A DNA stretch of 64,000 nucleotides, from NCBI RefSeq assembly GCF_000143415.4, contig NW_003314263.1, positions 932,165 to 996,164 on the forward strand. The letters run 5' to 3'. Of the stretch, positions 20,863-31,724 are shown in pieces (within the stretch, counting starts at the first letter, position 1; every line of letters starts with the position of its first letter). The translations under genes and the position numbers were made by a program. The notes beneath the pieces are model-generated. The model made no database searches. It saw only the letters and a list, made by a program, of their open reading frames with translations, and was not told where the DNA came from. The DNA comes from Selaginella moellendorffii. Taxonomy: Eukaryota; Streptophyta; Lycopodiopsida; Selaginellales; Selaginellaceae.

Positions 20863-21648
20863 CGAGCAAGCTCCCAACGACGAGATCGTCCCTGTGGAGT
20901 GATCCAATCTCCTCGGCGTGGATCTTCCTCCCAGTTTCCAGGTCCCCCCCGCGGCAAAGAGCGTCGAGCTCCACCGCCAGCCTCTCATTGCCACTCTCGC
21001 CGTAGCCAAAGATTGAGAGCGTTTACGCAACAGGTCCTCGATTGCGAGGACTGAACACTGGTAACAAACGAGCTCGTGGAAGTTCCAGAGGTGATCAGAG
21101 ATGGCAGCACAAGGTTGTGGAGACGAGAGGCTACTGCATCACGCAGCTCGTCCTCCACGATCTTCACGTCCCGGCCATGAATCACAAGCCCTTTCTTAAC
21201 AACAGCATGGTCTACTTTGGGAGGATCACTGGTGTCAATGACTACAGGAAGCATGTGTCCCCTGCCATGTTATATCTTTTGCTGCTTCTATGGCAAGTGC
21301 GGGAGCTTGGACGAAGCTCGCCAAGTCTTCCACTCCATGGATCGAGGCAGCAAGGATCTGGGGACTTGGAACTCGCTGCTGGAAGCTCACAGCCACGCGG
21401 GAGACACGAGCAGCGTGTTGGATCCTGACAAGCCTCACTCTGCCGCCTATTGGCAGCGTGGTGGCGACGATCGCTGGCGTCGTCAGCATCGCTGCTCAGG
21501 AGCATGCGGGAGAAATCTTGCAGGGTGTGGCCTCCGTCCACGAGCCTGGAATTCAGCCTCGGCCACAGGAATGCTGGCGAAGTAGTGGCGCATGCCATCC
21601 AAGAACTTAAACCGGTCGCAGTGCGCTCTTCGAGCAAATGCTGCGCTC
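20863..21648. pseudogene. Mosaic of PPR-gene fragments on both strands
   Basis: On the minus strand about 20863-21025 encodes a PPR-type segment in a broken frame (ALCRGGDLETGRKIHAEEIG, close to the usual GRxVHA motif). On the plus strand about 21270-21415 encodes another (GKCGSLDEARQVF, then DLGTWNSLLEAHSHAG). Between and after them lie GC-rich pieces with no consistent frame. None has a start or complete repeat array. The plus-strand part runs straight into the truncated kinase at 21649. Confidence 0.55.
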
Positions 21649-22101
21649 GGTGTGGCCACAGACGACCCCAAGGAGATGTCGCAGTGCTGTGGAACCGGGA
21701 AGTATATGGCCCCGGAGGTGACGAGCTGCAAGGATGATCATGGCGACGCAAGGTTGCAGAGCTTTTACACTACATCCATGGACGTGTGGGCGCTGGGAGT
21801 GATTGCATATGAGCTGTTGAGAGGCTACAAGCAGTCCAGGGAGATAGAGTTGTTGCAAGCCAGGGAATTCCCGGATGGTTGTCCTCTCTCAGACGAGGCG
21901 GAGGATCTCATCTGCGGGATGCTGGCTGTGGAGCCGAGCGAGAGGTTGACGCTGGATGGTGTGCTGGAGCATCCCTGGATCGTTGAGAATTGCAGCAGTA
22001 AGATGAAGAAGACGATTCAAAAGAGGAGGTGCTGTGGAGTGAAGAGCAGTGCTCCCGGTTTTAGTAGCGACTTGGTTGTCAAGAAAGTTCGAGCAGCGTG
22101 A
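21649..22101 (+). pseudogene. 3' half of the CAMK/PPCK-like kinase (third copy)
   Basis: From GTGTGGCCACAGACGAC the plus strand matches the kinase from just after its DFG motif to the stop (VATDDPKEMS to VVKKVRAA). The N-lobe, ATP lysine, HRD loop and DFG are absent and replaced by unrelated PPR debris, though an open frame happens to extend 5' to 21592. It differs from the palindrome copies by small insertions (DDH after SCK, MK before KTIQK). It is convergent with the full-length PPR gene, 136 bp away. Confidence 0.85.
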
Positions 22102-22236
22102 GTGTGTTAAATCCATGCCTCCATCAGTCAACTTAGTGAGCGCCTACTGTTAGTACATGAAGAGATAAATGTAAACCAGGGTGTAGTTTGATCATACAAA
22201 TCATATTTTAAAAACAATGATATAACGTGAATTTGT

Positions 22237-24462
22237 CTACCACTTGGTATGGTTGTTTGCTCGCCCCAAGCCCAGCTCGAAAACGCTCCTGGCTGCTCGT
22301 TGCGTGAAGCCTTGGCCACTTTGCATCTGGTAGCCACCGAGTAGCGATCCCCAAGCCAGAAGATCCGGGAGAAATGGCATGGCTTGGACGACCTCTCGAG
22401 CGAGTTCCAGGTTCCCGGCCCGTCCCAGGATGTCTGTGACTGAATCGTAGTGCTCCCTCAAAGCTGTGATTCCAAAGTCGCCGCTCATGAGCACGAAGTG
22501 GCGGAGTCCCTGTTCTAGCTTTCCGCCATGGCTGGACGCAGCCAGAACACTGGAGAAGGATTGCTCGTCCAGAGTGAGTCCCTCGATTGCCATCTTCGCC
22601 ACCAGATTGAAGCAAGAGCTCAGCTCTCCGGCCTGAGCATTCCCCGCGATCATGGTGTTGTAGGAGACGACGTTCTTCTCGGGAAAACGCTCGAAGAACC
22701 GCGCTGCCGCTTCTAAGTTGCCGTTTCCAGTGACAGATCCGAGCAGTGAGTTCCAGGAGACAATGCTGCGAGCTGGCATCGTGTAGAAAATCTCCTGGGC
22801 CTCCAAAAGTTTCCCGTGATGAACACCGTAGCCAGCCAGCATTGTGTTCCAGGATATCTCGTCTCTCTCGGGCATTGTTTCAAACACCACCTTGGCTTGC
22901 TCGAGTTCGCGAGCTTGAAAGCAAGATCCCAGCATGAGGTTCCAGGACACGAGGCTCCTTTCCGGCATCTCGTCGAAAACTTTCTTGGCCTCAAGTAACT
23001 TGTCGCCACCATTTCCCTGTGAGACTTGAGTAGCCAGCATGACTGTCCATGCAGCAGCATTCTTCCCCGGCATTCTCGCGAAAACTTCTCTGGCTTCTTC
23101 GGCTTGGCCTGCTCGAGCATACCCGACCATCAAAACTGTCCATGGTTCTATAAACTCGTTCGTCGCAGGCATACTTCTGTCCATGATGGCTCTAGCCTCT
23201 TCCAATCTCCCGGCATCAACGTAAGCTTGGATCATAGCGTTCCAGGACACCACGTCGTACTTCGGCATTGCTTCAAACATCTTCCTTGCTTCTTCCACCA
23301 TTCCCTGGCGACCAAATGCCGAAACCATGCTCGTCCAAGAAGTCACGTCCTTGTGAGGCATCTCGTCAAAGAGAGCTTTAGCTTCTGTCCACAGATGGTT
23401 CTCCAGGAAACCTTGGATCATCGTGTTCCAAGCCACTACGTCTCGCTCCACCATACCTTGAAAAACTTTTGTGGCCTCCTCCATCTCTCCGTTAAGACCG
23501 CAGGCTAAAATCATCGCGGTGCATGACACCGCATTGCACAGACGCATTCGGTAGAACACAGCCTTTGCCTCTCGGATCAATCCCTTTCGGACGTAAGCCT
23601 GGAGAAAAATGTTCCAAGTTACAATCCCAGCTTCTGGAATCTCGTCAAACATTCTTACCACTTCTCCGAGAAGTCCATGACGAGCACAGATGAGCATCAG
23701 CGCATTCCAAGAAAACGCACTGTGCTCTGGCATGGAGTCAAACATCCTCTTTGCTTCGTAAACGTGAAAGCTCTGAGAGAAAGCTGGAAGAAGAGCATTG
23801 TAAGAAACCACATTCCTTTGAGGCATTCGATGAAAGAGTACCTTCGCGTGTTCTAGATCTCCATTCTGGGCATAAACTCCAACCATACACGTCCATGAGA
23901 CAATGTCGGGCTCGGGGATCGCCAGAAAAATCTCCGTCGCTTTGCCGATATCACGGTCGCTAGCATAAGCTTGTATCATCGTGTTCCAAGAGACGACGTC
24001 TCTCTCGGGCATTGAATCAAAGACCCCACGAGCTCGATCCAATCGCCTCTGGAGGGCAAACCCCAGCAACAGCGAATTCCAAGCGACTAGATTCCGCAGC
24101 GGCATGCCGCAGAAGATCCCCTCGGCTTCAACCGCCAGGAAATTCTCCGAGAACACGGCGATCATCGTGTTCCAGGAGAACAGATTGGGACTGCCGATCC
24201 CTTGGAACGCCGCAAGGGCCTCCTCCACGCTACCGCATTTCCCATACGCGTCGATGATGAGATTGGCCAAATATCTGCTGTGCCTGTGCTCGCTCGCGGT
24301 GATCGCGCCATGGATCTGGCGCAGCTGGGCGAGATTCTTGGCCCGCCCAAGAACCCTAATTCTCGACGCCCAGCCTTCTTCTGTTTGAAATCTATTTCCC
24401 GCCAAACACATGTGCCCTAAGGGTTTAGGGTTTTTCCGCGAAAATATCTCGAGCACTGCCAA
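22237..24462 (-). CDS. Pentatricopeptide repeat protein, 741 residues
   Basis: Intronless frame with about 20 tandem PPR motifs, mostly S-type units with the signature VVSWNTMI or similar followed by a MPERD-like linker, the pattern of the PLS subfamily. This family binds RNA base by base in mitochondria or plastids for editing, splicing or stabilisation. The N-terminus contains GRAKNLAQLRQIHGAI, the usual GxxxHA-like opening motif. The C-terminus (LREHYDSVTDILGRAGNLELA) is the start of an E-type domain and ends without DYW. The first ATG is at 24462; an alternative at 24411 (MCLAGNRF) lies after a CCCTAAA box. It shares a promoter of about 200 bp with the divergent SET gene. Its last 180 codons were copied into both palindrome arms. 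Confidence 0.88.
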   Translation of the reverse strand: MAVLEIFSRKNPKPLGHMCLAGNRFQTEEGWASRIRVLGRAKNLAQLRQIHGAITASEHRHSRYLANLIIDAYGKCGSVEEALAAFQGIGSPNLFSWNTMIAVFSENFLAVEAEGIFCGMPLRNLVAWNSLLLGFALQRRLDRARGVFDSMPERDVVSWNTMIQAYASDRDIGKATEIFLAIPEPDIVSWTCMVGVYAQNGDLEHAKVLFHRMPQRNVVSYNALLPAFSQSFHVYEAKRMFDSMPEHSAFSWNALMLICARHGLLGEVVRMFDEIPEAGIVTWNIFLQAYVRKGLIREAKAVFYRMRLCNAVSCTAMILACGLNGEMEEATKVFQGMVERDVVAWNTMIQGFLENHLWTEAKALFDEMPHKDVTSWTSMVSAFGRQGMVEEARKMFEAMPKYDVVSWNAMIQAYVDAGRLEEARAIMDRSMPATNEFIEPWTVLMVGYARAGQAEEAREVFARMPGKNAAAWTVMLATQVSQGNGGDKLLEAKKVFDEMPERSLVSWNLMLGSCFQARELEQAKVVFETMPERDEISWNTMLAGYGVHHGKLLEAQEIFYTMPARSIVSWNSLLGSVTGNGNLEAAARFFERFPEKNVVSYNTMIAGNAQAGELSSCFNLVAKMAIEGLTLDEQSFSSVLAASSHGGKLEQGLRHFVLMSGDFGITALREHYDSVTDILGRAGNLELAREVVQAMPFLPDLLAWGSLLGGYQMQSGQGFTQRAARSVFELGLGRANNHTKW

Positions 24463-24660
24463 AATATCTAGTCTACAGGGATATGCCGTCCTAGATCAAG
24501 CGCTGTCCACTTGGCGTGCTACTGGCCGCCCGATCAATGGGGATTTTGCTAAAACCTCTCGGCTATGGTGGAGCTAGGGTTTTAGTGCCTGGCATTCTCG
24601 GAATGGTGCTCTGGCGAAGGGTTTCTTAGCAGCGGAGCGATTTCCCGGCACGCGAGCGCG
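24463..24660. promoter_or_regulatory. Short bidirectional promoter between PPR and SET genes
   Basis: 198 bp separate two divergent start codons. No canonical TATA was identified. Confidence 0.45.
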
Positions 24661-27600
24661 ATGAGGCAGGTCTTTGCGGTCGATGGAGGTAGGAGCTGCC
24701 GCATAGAATGTAGGAATCTCGACAGGAAACGCTCCAGGAGCGACAGGGATAGGGAATCCTCGCGGCATGGGGGCTACTCGTCAATGCCGTGGGAGGACGA
24801 GGAGGATGAGCTTGGCTGGGACGAGGAGGATGAGTTGGAGTTTCAATCTTTCCAGAAATCCCTTGGCAACCGCTCCGTGTTATGGACAGGCGGCGGCATG
24901 ACGATTCGTGCTCGAAATTCCAATGCCAGATCCCACCCTGAGAATGGCAGGAAGAGCTACCAGGGTGGCTATGGCAGGGATTCTACTTCTTCTTGGGACA
25001 GGAAGCAGCTGCCACGGTATGATCCATACGACCTCTGGGACTCGGAGGAGGATTCTTCTCCCAAAATTTATGACAATTTTGAGGATGATTATATGCTAGC
25101 AAGAACTCACAAAAGAGAAGACTATAGATATGACGATCTCGGTGGACGAACAATGTCACCACCACGGTAAGCTCTCTTTTATAACTCTGGCTTAGTAAGT
25201 TCTTCTCGTGTCATCCAGCTCTCTGGGCCGCATTTCCGCGCAACGCCATTATTCTGGTCGAGGTAAGTAGATTTTTATTTTTATTTTTTTTTCTCTCAGC
25301 TTGAAGTTCCTTGTTGCAGAGGCTCCGGACTTTTACCCTCCTGCAAAGGTCAGTGCAACTCGAGCTTTGTAAAGAAAATGTACCTCTCTCTTAACTACTT
25401 TTCTTTACAGGATTACCAGCGCGTGAGAGAGAGACAAAGATCGCCGGACAGGGAGCCTTATGACTACTATGCTAGTAGTCGGAGAGATCATCACGATGGC
25501 AGAAAAGATGCTGAATTACTTGCAGCGAAAGCCCGTGCGAGAAGTGAGGAGGACTTGCCTCCCGGTTTTGAACGTAAGCCTGAGAGCAAACGATCTCCGA
25601 GTCCAGGACGACATAACGAACGAGACCGGAGGTCATGCTTCAACTGTGGTAAAGTTGGGCATCTGAGCGCCCAGTGCCCGCTGAAGACCGAGAGAGGGGA
25701 ACGATCGCCAAAACGTTTGAGGCCGTCCGAGGATGACAGGAAGAGAGGCCGTGGGAAGCAGTGCTACAACTGCGGTGAAGAAGGCCACAAGAGCAGAGTT
25801 TGCCCAAGAAAAGTCAGTGTTTCTGTAACCAACAAGGAAGATGGTGGAAGACGTGCGGATGAGAAGCGATGCTTCAATTGCCACGAGAGTGGTCACCTTC
25901 TCTTCGAGTGCCCGATGTTTTCAGATGGTGATGCCCCTCGAAACGAAAGCGCTCGATCGGTTGGGGATAATGCCTGTGTTCTGTACAAGACGAAACTTAC
26001 TGACGCGGAGAAAAACCAGTACCTCAGGCAGAACAAATGCTTTACGTGCGGCAAGTCGGGCCATCCATACTATAGCTGCCCCCAGTCCGAGAAGCGACTG
26101 GAGTATGTTTTCGAGGACCGCGAGCACAAGTCTGCCTTGAAGGTATCATTTTCTTTTCTTCACTTGATTATGGACGGCCTCATCATCCGATGGTTACAGC
26201 TGCTGAAGAGTGCCTGTTGGAATTACTGGGATGATAACGGGGAAATGCATGGCCCAGTTTCGCTCTCATTTATGTCAACCCGACTTCAAGAGGGCATTAT
26301 GGACAAGAATGTACTGGTATGGCTAGACTGACTCTTCGGTATTGGGGTCTAACACGTTGAACTCGTGTCAGGTTCGTCACATGTATGAACACATCAAACC
26401 AATCCCTCTCGAGACACTTTTAAAATTTTCGAAAAGCAAAACGGTGCTTTCGCTGTTAGGATGCATGCCAAAGTCGGCATCATTCCTCGGCGAGGAGATG
26501 GACGCCCAGAGCTGCGTGGATAAGTCTCTATCGGCCTTCCAGAAAAAGCTTCATTACGACATCTATGAAACTACGGTTCGGTGGTTTTTTATCAGCAGTA
26601 TGAACGAGGCATTGCAGACATATAAAACAGCGAGAAAGTATTGGGGGAAACAAGCTTCCCAAACCGCGGAGGTAAGTCCATCCGTTTTAATTGTCTGCTG
26701 CTGTTCACAATCAACAGCTTCGTTGTTCAGGACTATTCTGATCCTGATGGTAGCGGACCACCTCATAGCTCAGATTGCGAGCTCTCCTCTCCCGATGGCG
26801 TTCAAGGGTCGAAAGAAATGGTACATGCTACGTCGTTCCTTGTTATGTGTTTTTAATTCACGCCTTCGTTTTACAGGAAGGACATTCACAGAAGTCAGCA
26901 ATGTTGGTGGAGTGTTGTGAGAAGTATGTTACCGACTCGACATTGGAAGATCCTATGTCCAACTCACTGGCGGCAATTCAGAAGTGCATTCATTCCGGAG
27001 TGCTTGAAGCAGCACGAGGAGGTATCGTAGACGCCATTGTGGGAGAGTATCTGCACACGTGGGACATCGAACGAAAAGCGAAAGCGAGCCAGAAGGAGCC
27101 GGTGATAGAGGTGATTGAGACCACGTCAGTTATAGAGGATTGGACCTACGAGAAAGCTGGTCGAAAGGAGAAAGCTATAGACGGAGAGGACACGTCGGAG
27201 ATGGAAAGCTCCCCTTGCGTGAGGAAGTACAAAGACAGGAAGGAGCAAACGGTTGAAGTCATAGACAGCACGCCAGCAATGGAGACTTCTCTGGTATCTT
27301 GGAGGATCAACAGGTTGAAGGAAAGAGCCGAAAGAGCGGTAGAGAGCGCGGCGGCAATGGCCACCTGGACCAAAGAACCGCAAGAAGAAAACTTGACATC
27401 GATGCCCAATTCACCGGTGGTAGAGATTATCTCCGAAGACAGCAAGCACGAGCACAGCGAAGATAGTAAAGCTACCGCAGACTCGTCTCCTACGCCTGTC
27501 GGGACGAACGAAACCACCGTTTTCAAGCGTCTCAAGAGGAACTGTTCTTCGAAAGCCGTAGAAGAGCCCACCGTTCCAGCTCCAGATGCAGTCGATCTCG

Positions 27601-29401
27601 ACCTTTTCATGCCTTACGAGAAGAAGAGAAAAGTTCCTGAACCAAGAGGCGGTCCTTTGAAAGTTGTCATCAAAAGCTTGAACAGGTCCACCGGTGATAA
27701 AAAAACTGAGGTCAGCGTGCCAACTCCAGCTCCAGTTCTAGCGAATGAGAAGACTACGATCTTAGTCGACGAGAAGAAGAAAACAATGGCTGAACCGAGG
27801 AGCTGCCCTCTGAAGGTTGTCATCAAGAACTCGAGAAAGACCAGCATTCCAGCTCCAGCTAAACTCGACTCCATTCAGAAGAAAAAAGTCGCTGAACCGT
27901 TGAAGACTGTAAAGGAGAGCATTCCAGCTTCAGCTCCAGCCAATCATGTTCAGAAGAAAAAAGTCGCTGAACCGTTGAAGGTGGTAAAAGAGACCATTCC
28001 TCCAGCTTCAACCAATCTCGACTCTGTTCAGAAGAAAAAAGTCGCTGAACCGGTGAAGGTGGTGAAAGAGATCATTCCTCCGACTCCAGCTTCAGTTCCG
28101 GCTGAGAAGAAGAACACCGTCTCTGGAAGTGAACCTCCGCAGCTGGTACTAAAAGTTTTCCGCAAGACAAAGAAGCCAAATGACACTACTACGGTGACAG
28201 CGATTCCGTTGGAAACAGACAAGGCCGTGGCAAAGAAACGAACGCTGAAGCTCACGGAGCTCACCGATGCAAAAGGTACGTCTTGTCTCTTTTGATTCAT
28301 TTCGTTTCATTGTTTTCTCTGACTGGATGGTCAGTTTAGCTTCCGAATCGGAGACAAAGCTCGCTACTATCAAGGAACAGACTGATGAATCTAGTGATTC
28401 TACACTCAGCGAAGAAGAAGAAGAAAACGAAGGCTCTCCGCTAAAATCGTTGAGTTCCAAGCGGCCTGTACCAGCTATATTGTTGCAGCAGGACGAGGCT
28501 AGACAACCGCAACTTCCAGGCTGTGCACGAAGCTCACTGCCTGGATCAGAGTGGAAGCTATGGAAGACCAGCTACGAGAGTTACTGTTGCATCGATCGCA
28601 AGCAATCCAGGGCCAAGGAGAGAGCTGGGACTTTACCGTCGGCACGATCGAACAGAGCTGGGGTTCGCAAGCTCGGCGGCTCAAGAGCTATGGAGAAGAT
28701 GAGAGCACGCAAAAAGTTGCTAAAGTTCCAGCGCAGCAAGATACACGCATGGGGAGTGGTGGCTATGGAGGTCATTGAGCCTGAAGACTTCATTGTGGAG
28801 TACGTCGGAGAAGTTCTTCGTCCAAAGGTAATACCGTTCCTGTTTTCTTCGTTCTTTTCTCCAAAACTTATGGTTCTTCTTTTTTTTCTTAAGGTGGCAG
28901 ACGTTCGAGAAGTTCGATATTTAAGGCAGGGACTTGGTAGCAGCTATTTTTTCCGCGTTGGCGATGGCTTTGTGGTAAATCAGTTTCTTACACCCAGATC
29001 TGGGACTAAAATCTTGGTGTGTTTGATCGTATAGATTGATGCCACCCAGCGCGGAGGACTCGGAAGGTTTATAAATCACTCCTGCGAGGTGAGTTTCCAA
29101 AGTCTTTGTAACAATAACGTTCTCATCTTCTGTTTCATAAAACACCAGCCAAACTGCTATCCCAAGATCATCACAGTGGAGGGACAGAAACGTGTTTTTA
29201 TTTACGCAAGAACACACATTGCTCCCGGGACCGAGCTTACATACGACTACAAATTTCCTCACGAGGATCAGAAGATCCCCTGCCTCTGCGGAGCTGAGAG
29301 GTAATCAAATTTTAGAATACTTCCACTTGGATCATATCCACGAGAAGGCCGACTTGACGCTTTGGGTTACAAATGCCAGGTGCCGGGGATTTCTAAACTA
29401 G
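24661..29401 (+). CDS. ATXR7: SET1-class histone H3 lysine-4 methyltransferase, ATXR7-like, with zinc knuckles
   Basis: Thirteen exons join in frame to about 1337 residues: 24661-25166, ~25219-25262, 25320-25348, 25411-26142, 26200-26316, 26372-26671, 26731-26820, 26877-28275, 28340-28827, 28894-28974, 29035-29088, 29149-29300 and 29380-29401. Four CCHC zinc knuckles lie near residues 269, 311, 347 and 403 ([14 protein letters not shown] type). A GYF-like segment follows ([15 protein letters not shown]), then a long Lys/Pro/Ala-rich region with 25-26-residue repeats, then the ATXR7-type pre-SET sequence (GCARSS, then EWKLW). The SET domain starts near 1199 ([14 protein letters not shown]) with FINHSCEPN, TYDYKFP and post-SET CLCGAERCRGFLN. 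SET1 homologues act in COMPASS-like complexes in the nucleus. It is 102 bp from the convergent METTL18-like gene. The zinc knuckles are an unexpected addition. Confidence 0.85.
27600..28130 (+). repeat. In-frame tandem repeats in the linker of the SET gene
   Basis: The unit beginning CAGAAGAAAAAAGTCGCTGAACC recurs at 27876, 27951 and 28029 (periods 75 and 78, both multiples of three), each followed by a proline-rich stretch. Two looser units precede it. The region encodes a basic, disordered linker. Confidence 0.8.
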
Positions 29402-29502
29402 ATTTGCCGTGTCAAGACGTGGCAAATCCCCGCAAAACACTCGAATCGTGAGAGAGGGATCTCCCCTACAGTCAGCGATGTACCGGACGAGCAAAAGAAT
29501 CT

Positions 29503-31246
29503 CTACCTGAAGAAGAACTTCCACACTTCCCGCGTGCTCGAATAGCCATCGGGAAACTCTGCAACGAGATGAGCGCCTAGAATGCCTGTCACAGCAAGAG
29601 CTTTCTTTCAGCCATGGAACCAAGCGATCGATCAAAGCAAAGAGCCTTACCATCGTCTTCGACCATGTTCTTGAACTGCCGGCTGCCACCGCCACGTCCA
29701 AAGTAGTGCTTCTTCGCCGCTACGTACACGACACCGTAGTAAGGCCTGAGGCACTGCAACAAAAGCCGACGGGGTCAAACAGTGGACAGTGGAAAACAAA
29801 TAGAAAAAACAGACAAAGATAAGGACAGGGAAAACTAAGGAAGGGACGGCAAAGAGAAGAACACAGTACCTTTTTGAGCAGGGTGTAAAGCTTGGAGAGA
29901 GACGAGGAGCTGTAAATGGTGTCGGACATGAGGATGATGTCGTAGCCATCCTCTTGGTACCCGCTGCATTCTCGACTGCTCTCGAAAGCCCGGCTCCCGT
30001 TCGAGCGCCTCCTGGAGCGTCCACCATTCTCGGTTGGCGTCGACGGCCGCGAAGGCTCCCTGTCGCCCACCGGAGTCGACGGAGTCGATGGCCTCGAGTG
30101 CTCGCCGAGCGGCGTCGATGGCCGGGACGAGTAGTCGAAGCTGAATCCAAAGTCGACGTTGGTGTCGTTGTCCAAGTCGGGTGGACTGGCCTGGGAGAGG
30201 AGGTTCTGGACGTCGGCCCAGTCGCCGGAGAAGTAGCGGAGGTCGGGCGACACGGCCATGCTCCTCGTCGGGGTGAGCGAGCCATTGTGGCGAGAGATTC
30301 GTGCGCGGGCATAGTCCAGATTAGCTGACACGTTTGGGATCGTCAGCCGCTTGACAACTTCAATGTTGAAGTCCTGGAAGTGGACTGTGGAGGCACCCTG
30401 GAAGACAAACGAGTGTTACACTTGGCTAGAGTCAAGATGCCGGGCACGTTTTTCTTCTAGCCTACCTTGATGCAAGCGAACACGCCTGGAAGTCCATGCC
30501 CGCAACCGAGCTGGTGGTGGCCAATTCAAACAAAGCATAAGATAACTTAATAGAAACGAAAGAGTTGATCAAGTCGACCACGCACCTCAAGCACCCGCTT
30601 TCCTCGAAACGAGAGCTGCCCGTCTTGGATCTCACGTCGCAGCGTGTCGACGAGATCGGTGGCGCATTCCGAGAGCTTCAATCCTCCTGGAGAAGAGAGA
30701 AGAGAAAAGTCGTCAGCAATGCCCACTTGATCATACGAATCAGAAAGCAACAGCTTACCTTCGTACGTTCCAGGAACTAGATCAGCGCTGGGGATGCCAG
30801 CAACATCGCTGTTCGTGATCCGGCCCTGGAAGAAAGAAGAAATGGAGACAACCAGATGATCCTGTCAGAGCTCTTTCTTAAAGCGACAAAACATAACTAG
30901 AGATTTTTTTCTCTTGTTTAGTACTACTCGACCGACCTTGAGAAGGATAATCCCTCCGGGCAACGACACCGGCTCTGTGGCAAACAATTTGGCATGCGTG
31001 TCCTGCGAAACAATGCCAGAAAGAAGCTCTCAATCCATCCGTTCCATCCATCCATCCATCCAAGAAAATCCCAAAAATATTTCGAAATCCGCGAGAAAGA
31101 GCGAGAGATTCTACCTCTGTGGGGATGATTTCCTCCGCGGGAGGCGCCGGAGGAAGATCCGAGAAGCCCAGCCGCGCGGGATTGCTCTGGAGCAGGCAAT
31201 GGCCGGGGAGATTGTAGAGGCAGGAGAATATCGACGGCGCTTTCAT
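29503..31246 (-). CDS. METTL18-like (histidine protein) methyltransferase
   Basis: A multi-exon minus-strand gene of about 373 residues from MKAPSIFSCLYNLPG (ATG at 31246) to WKFFFR then TAG at 29503-29505. Pieces join with GT-AG introns: DTHAKLFATEPVSLPGG, GRITNSDVAGIPSADL, LSECATDLVDTLRREIQDG, then SAM motif I split across an intron (RVLE then LGCGHGLPG), then STVHFQDFN, GYDIILMSDTIYSSSSL and the C-terminal VYVAAKKHYFGRGGG. This order matches the plant proteins annotated as histidine protein methyltransferase 1 homologues; yeast and human relatives methylate a ribosomal-protein histidine. A Ser/Thr-Pro-rich insert of about 90 residues (repeats of SRPSTP) sits between the SAM core and the GYDII strand. 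It is convergent with the SET gene and divergent from the PPR gene at 31725. Confidence 0.82.
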
Positions 31247-31724
31247 CGCTCGCGTCCCTGCCGGCGCCTAGCTATGGCGCTCCTCCTTCCTTGCCCTGTT
31301 GTTGCTGGATCCTAGCGCGGCCCTGCCGCGAAAATGTGGAAAATGCGCGGCGGCCTTGCCTTGAAGAGTCACAGCGTCGATGCGTTGCACGTGTGGGCGC
31401 TCCTCGCGATTTCCCTCCCCTTCGTCGTCACGATCAAGCAACGAGGAGAGAAAGAGAAGCCCTCCGCGAAGCTGCTAGCAAAGTGCCATGGCTATGGCGG
31501 CGGAATATCCCGCGGCATATTCCGCCGGGAAGTGACATCGTCAGACACGTGGCCGCACGACGTGCCGTGGATCTGACCGGCCTCTGCCGGCTGACTCTCC
31601 GGCATCTGGTAGCCACGACTAGGGAAATTTTAGGGTTCTTGGAGTCGAAATTTTAGGGTTTTTGGATCGATCCATGTAGCTCGACGCGGCCAGGGCGCCA
31701 TGGAAGGGGAAGAGATCCACGCGT

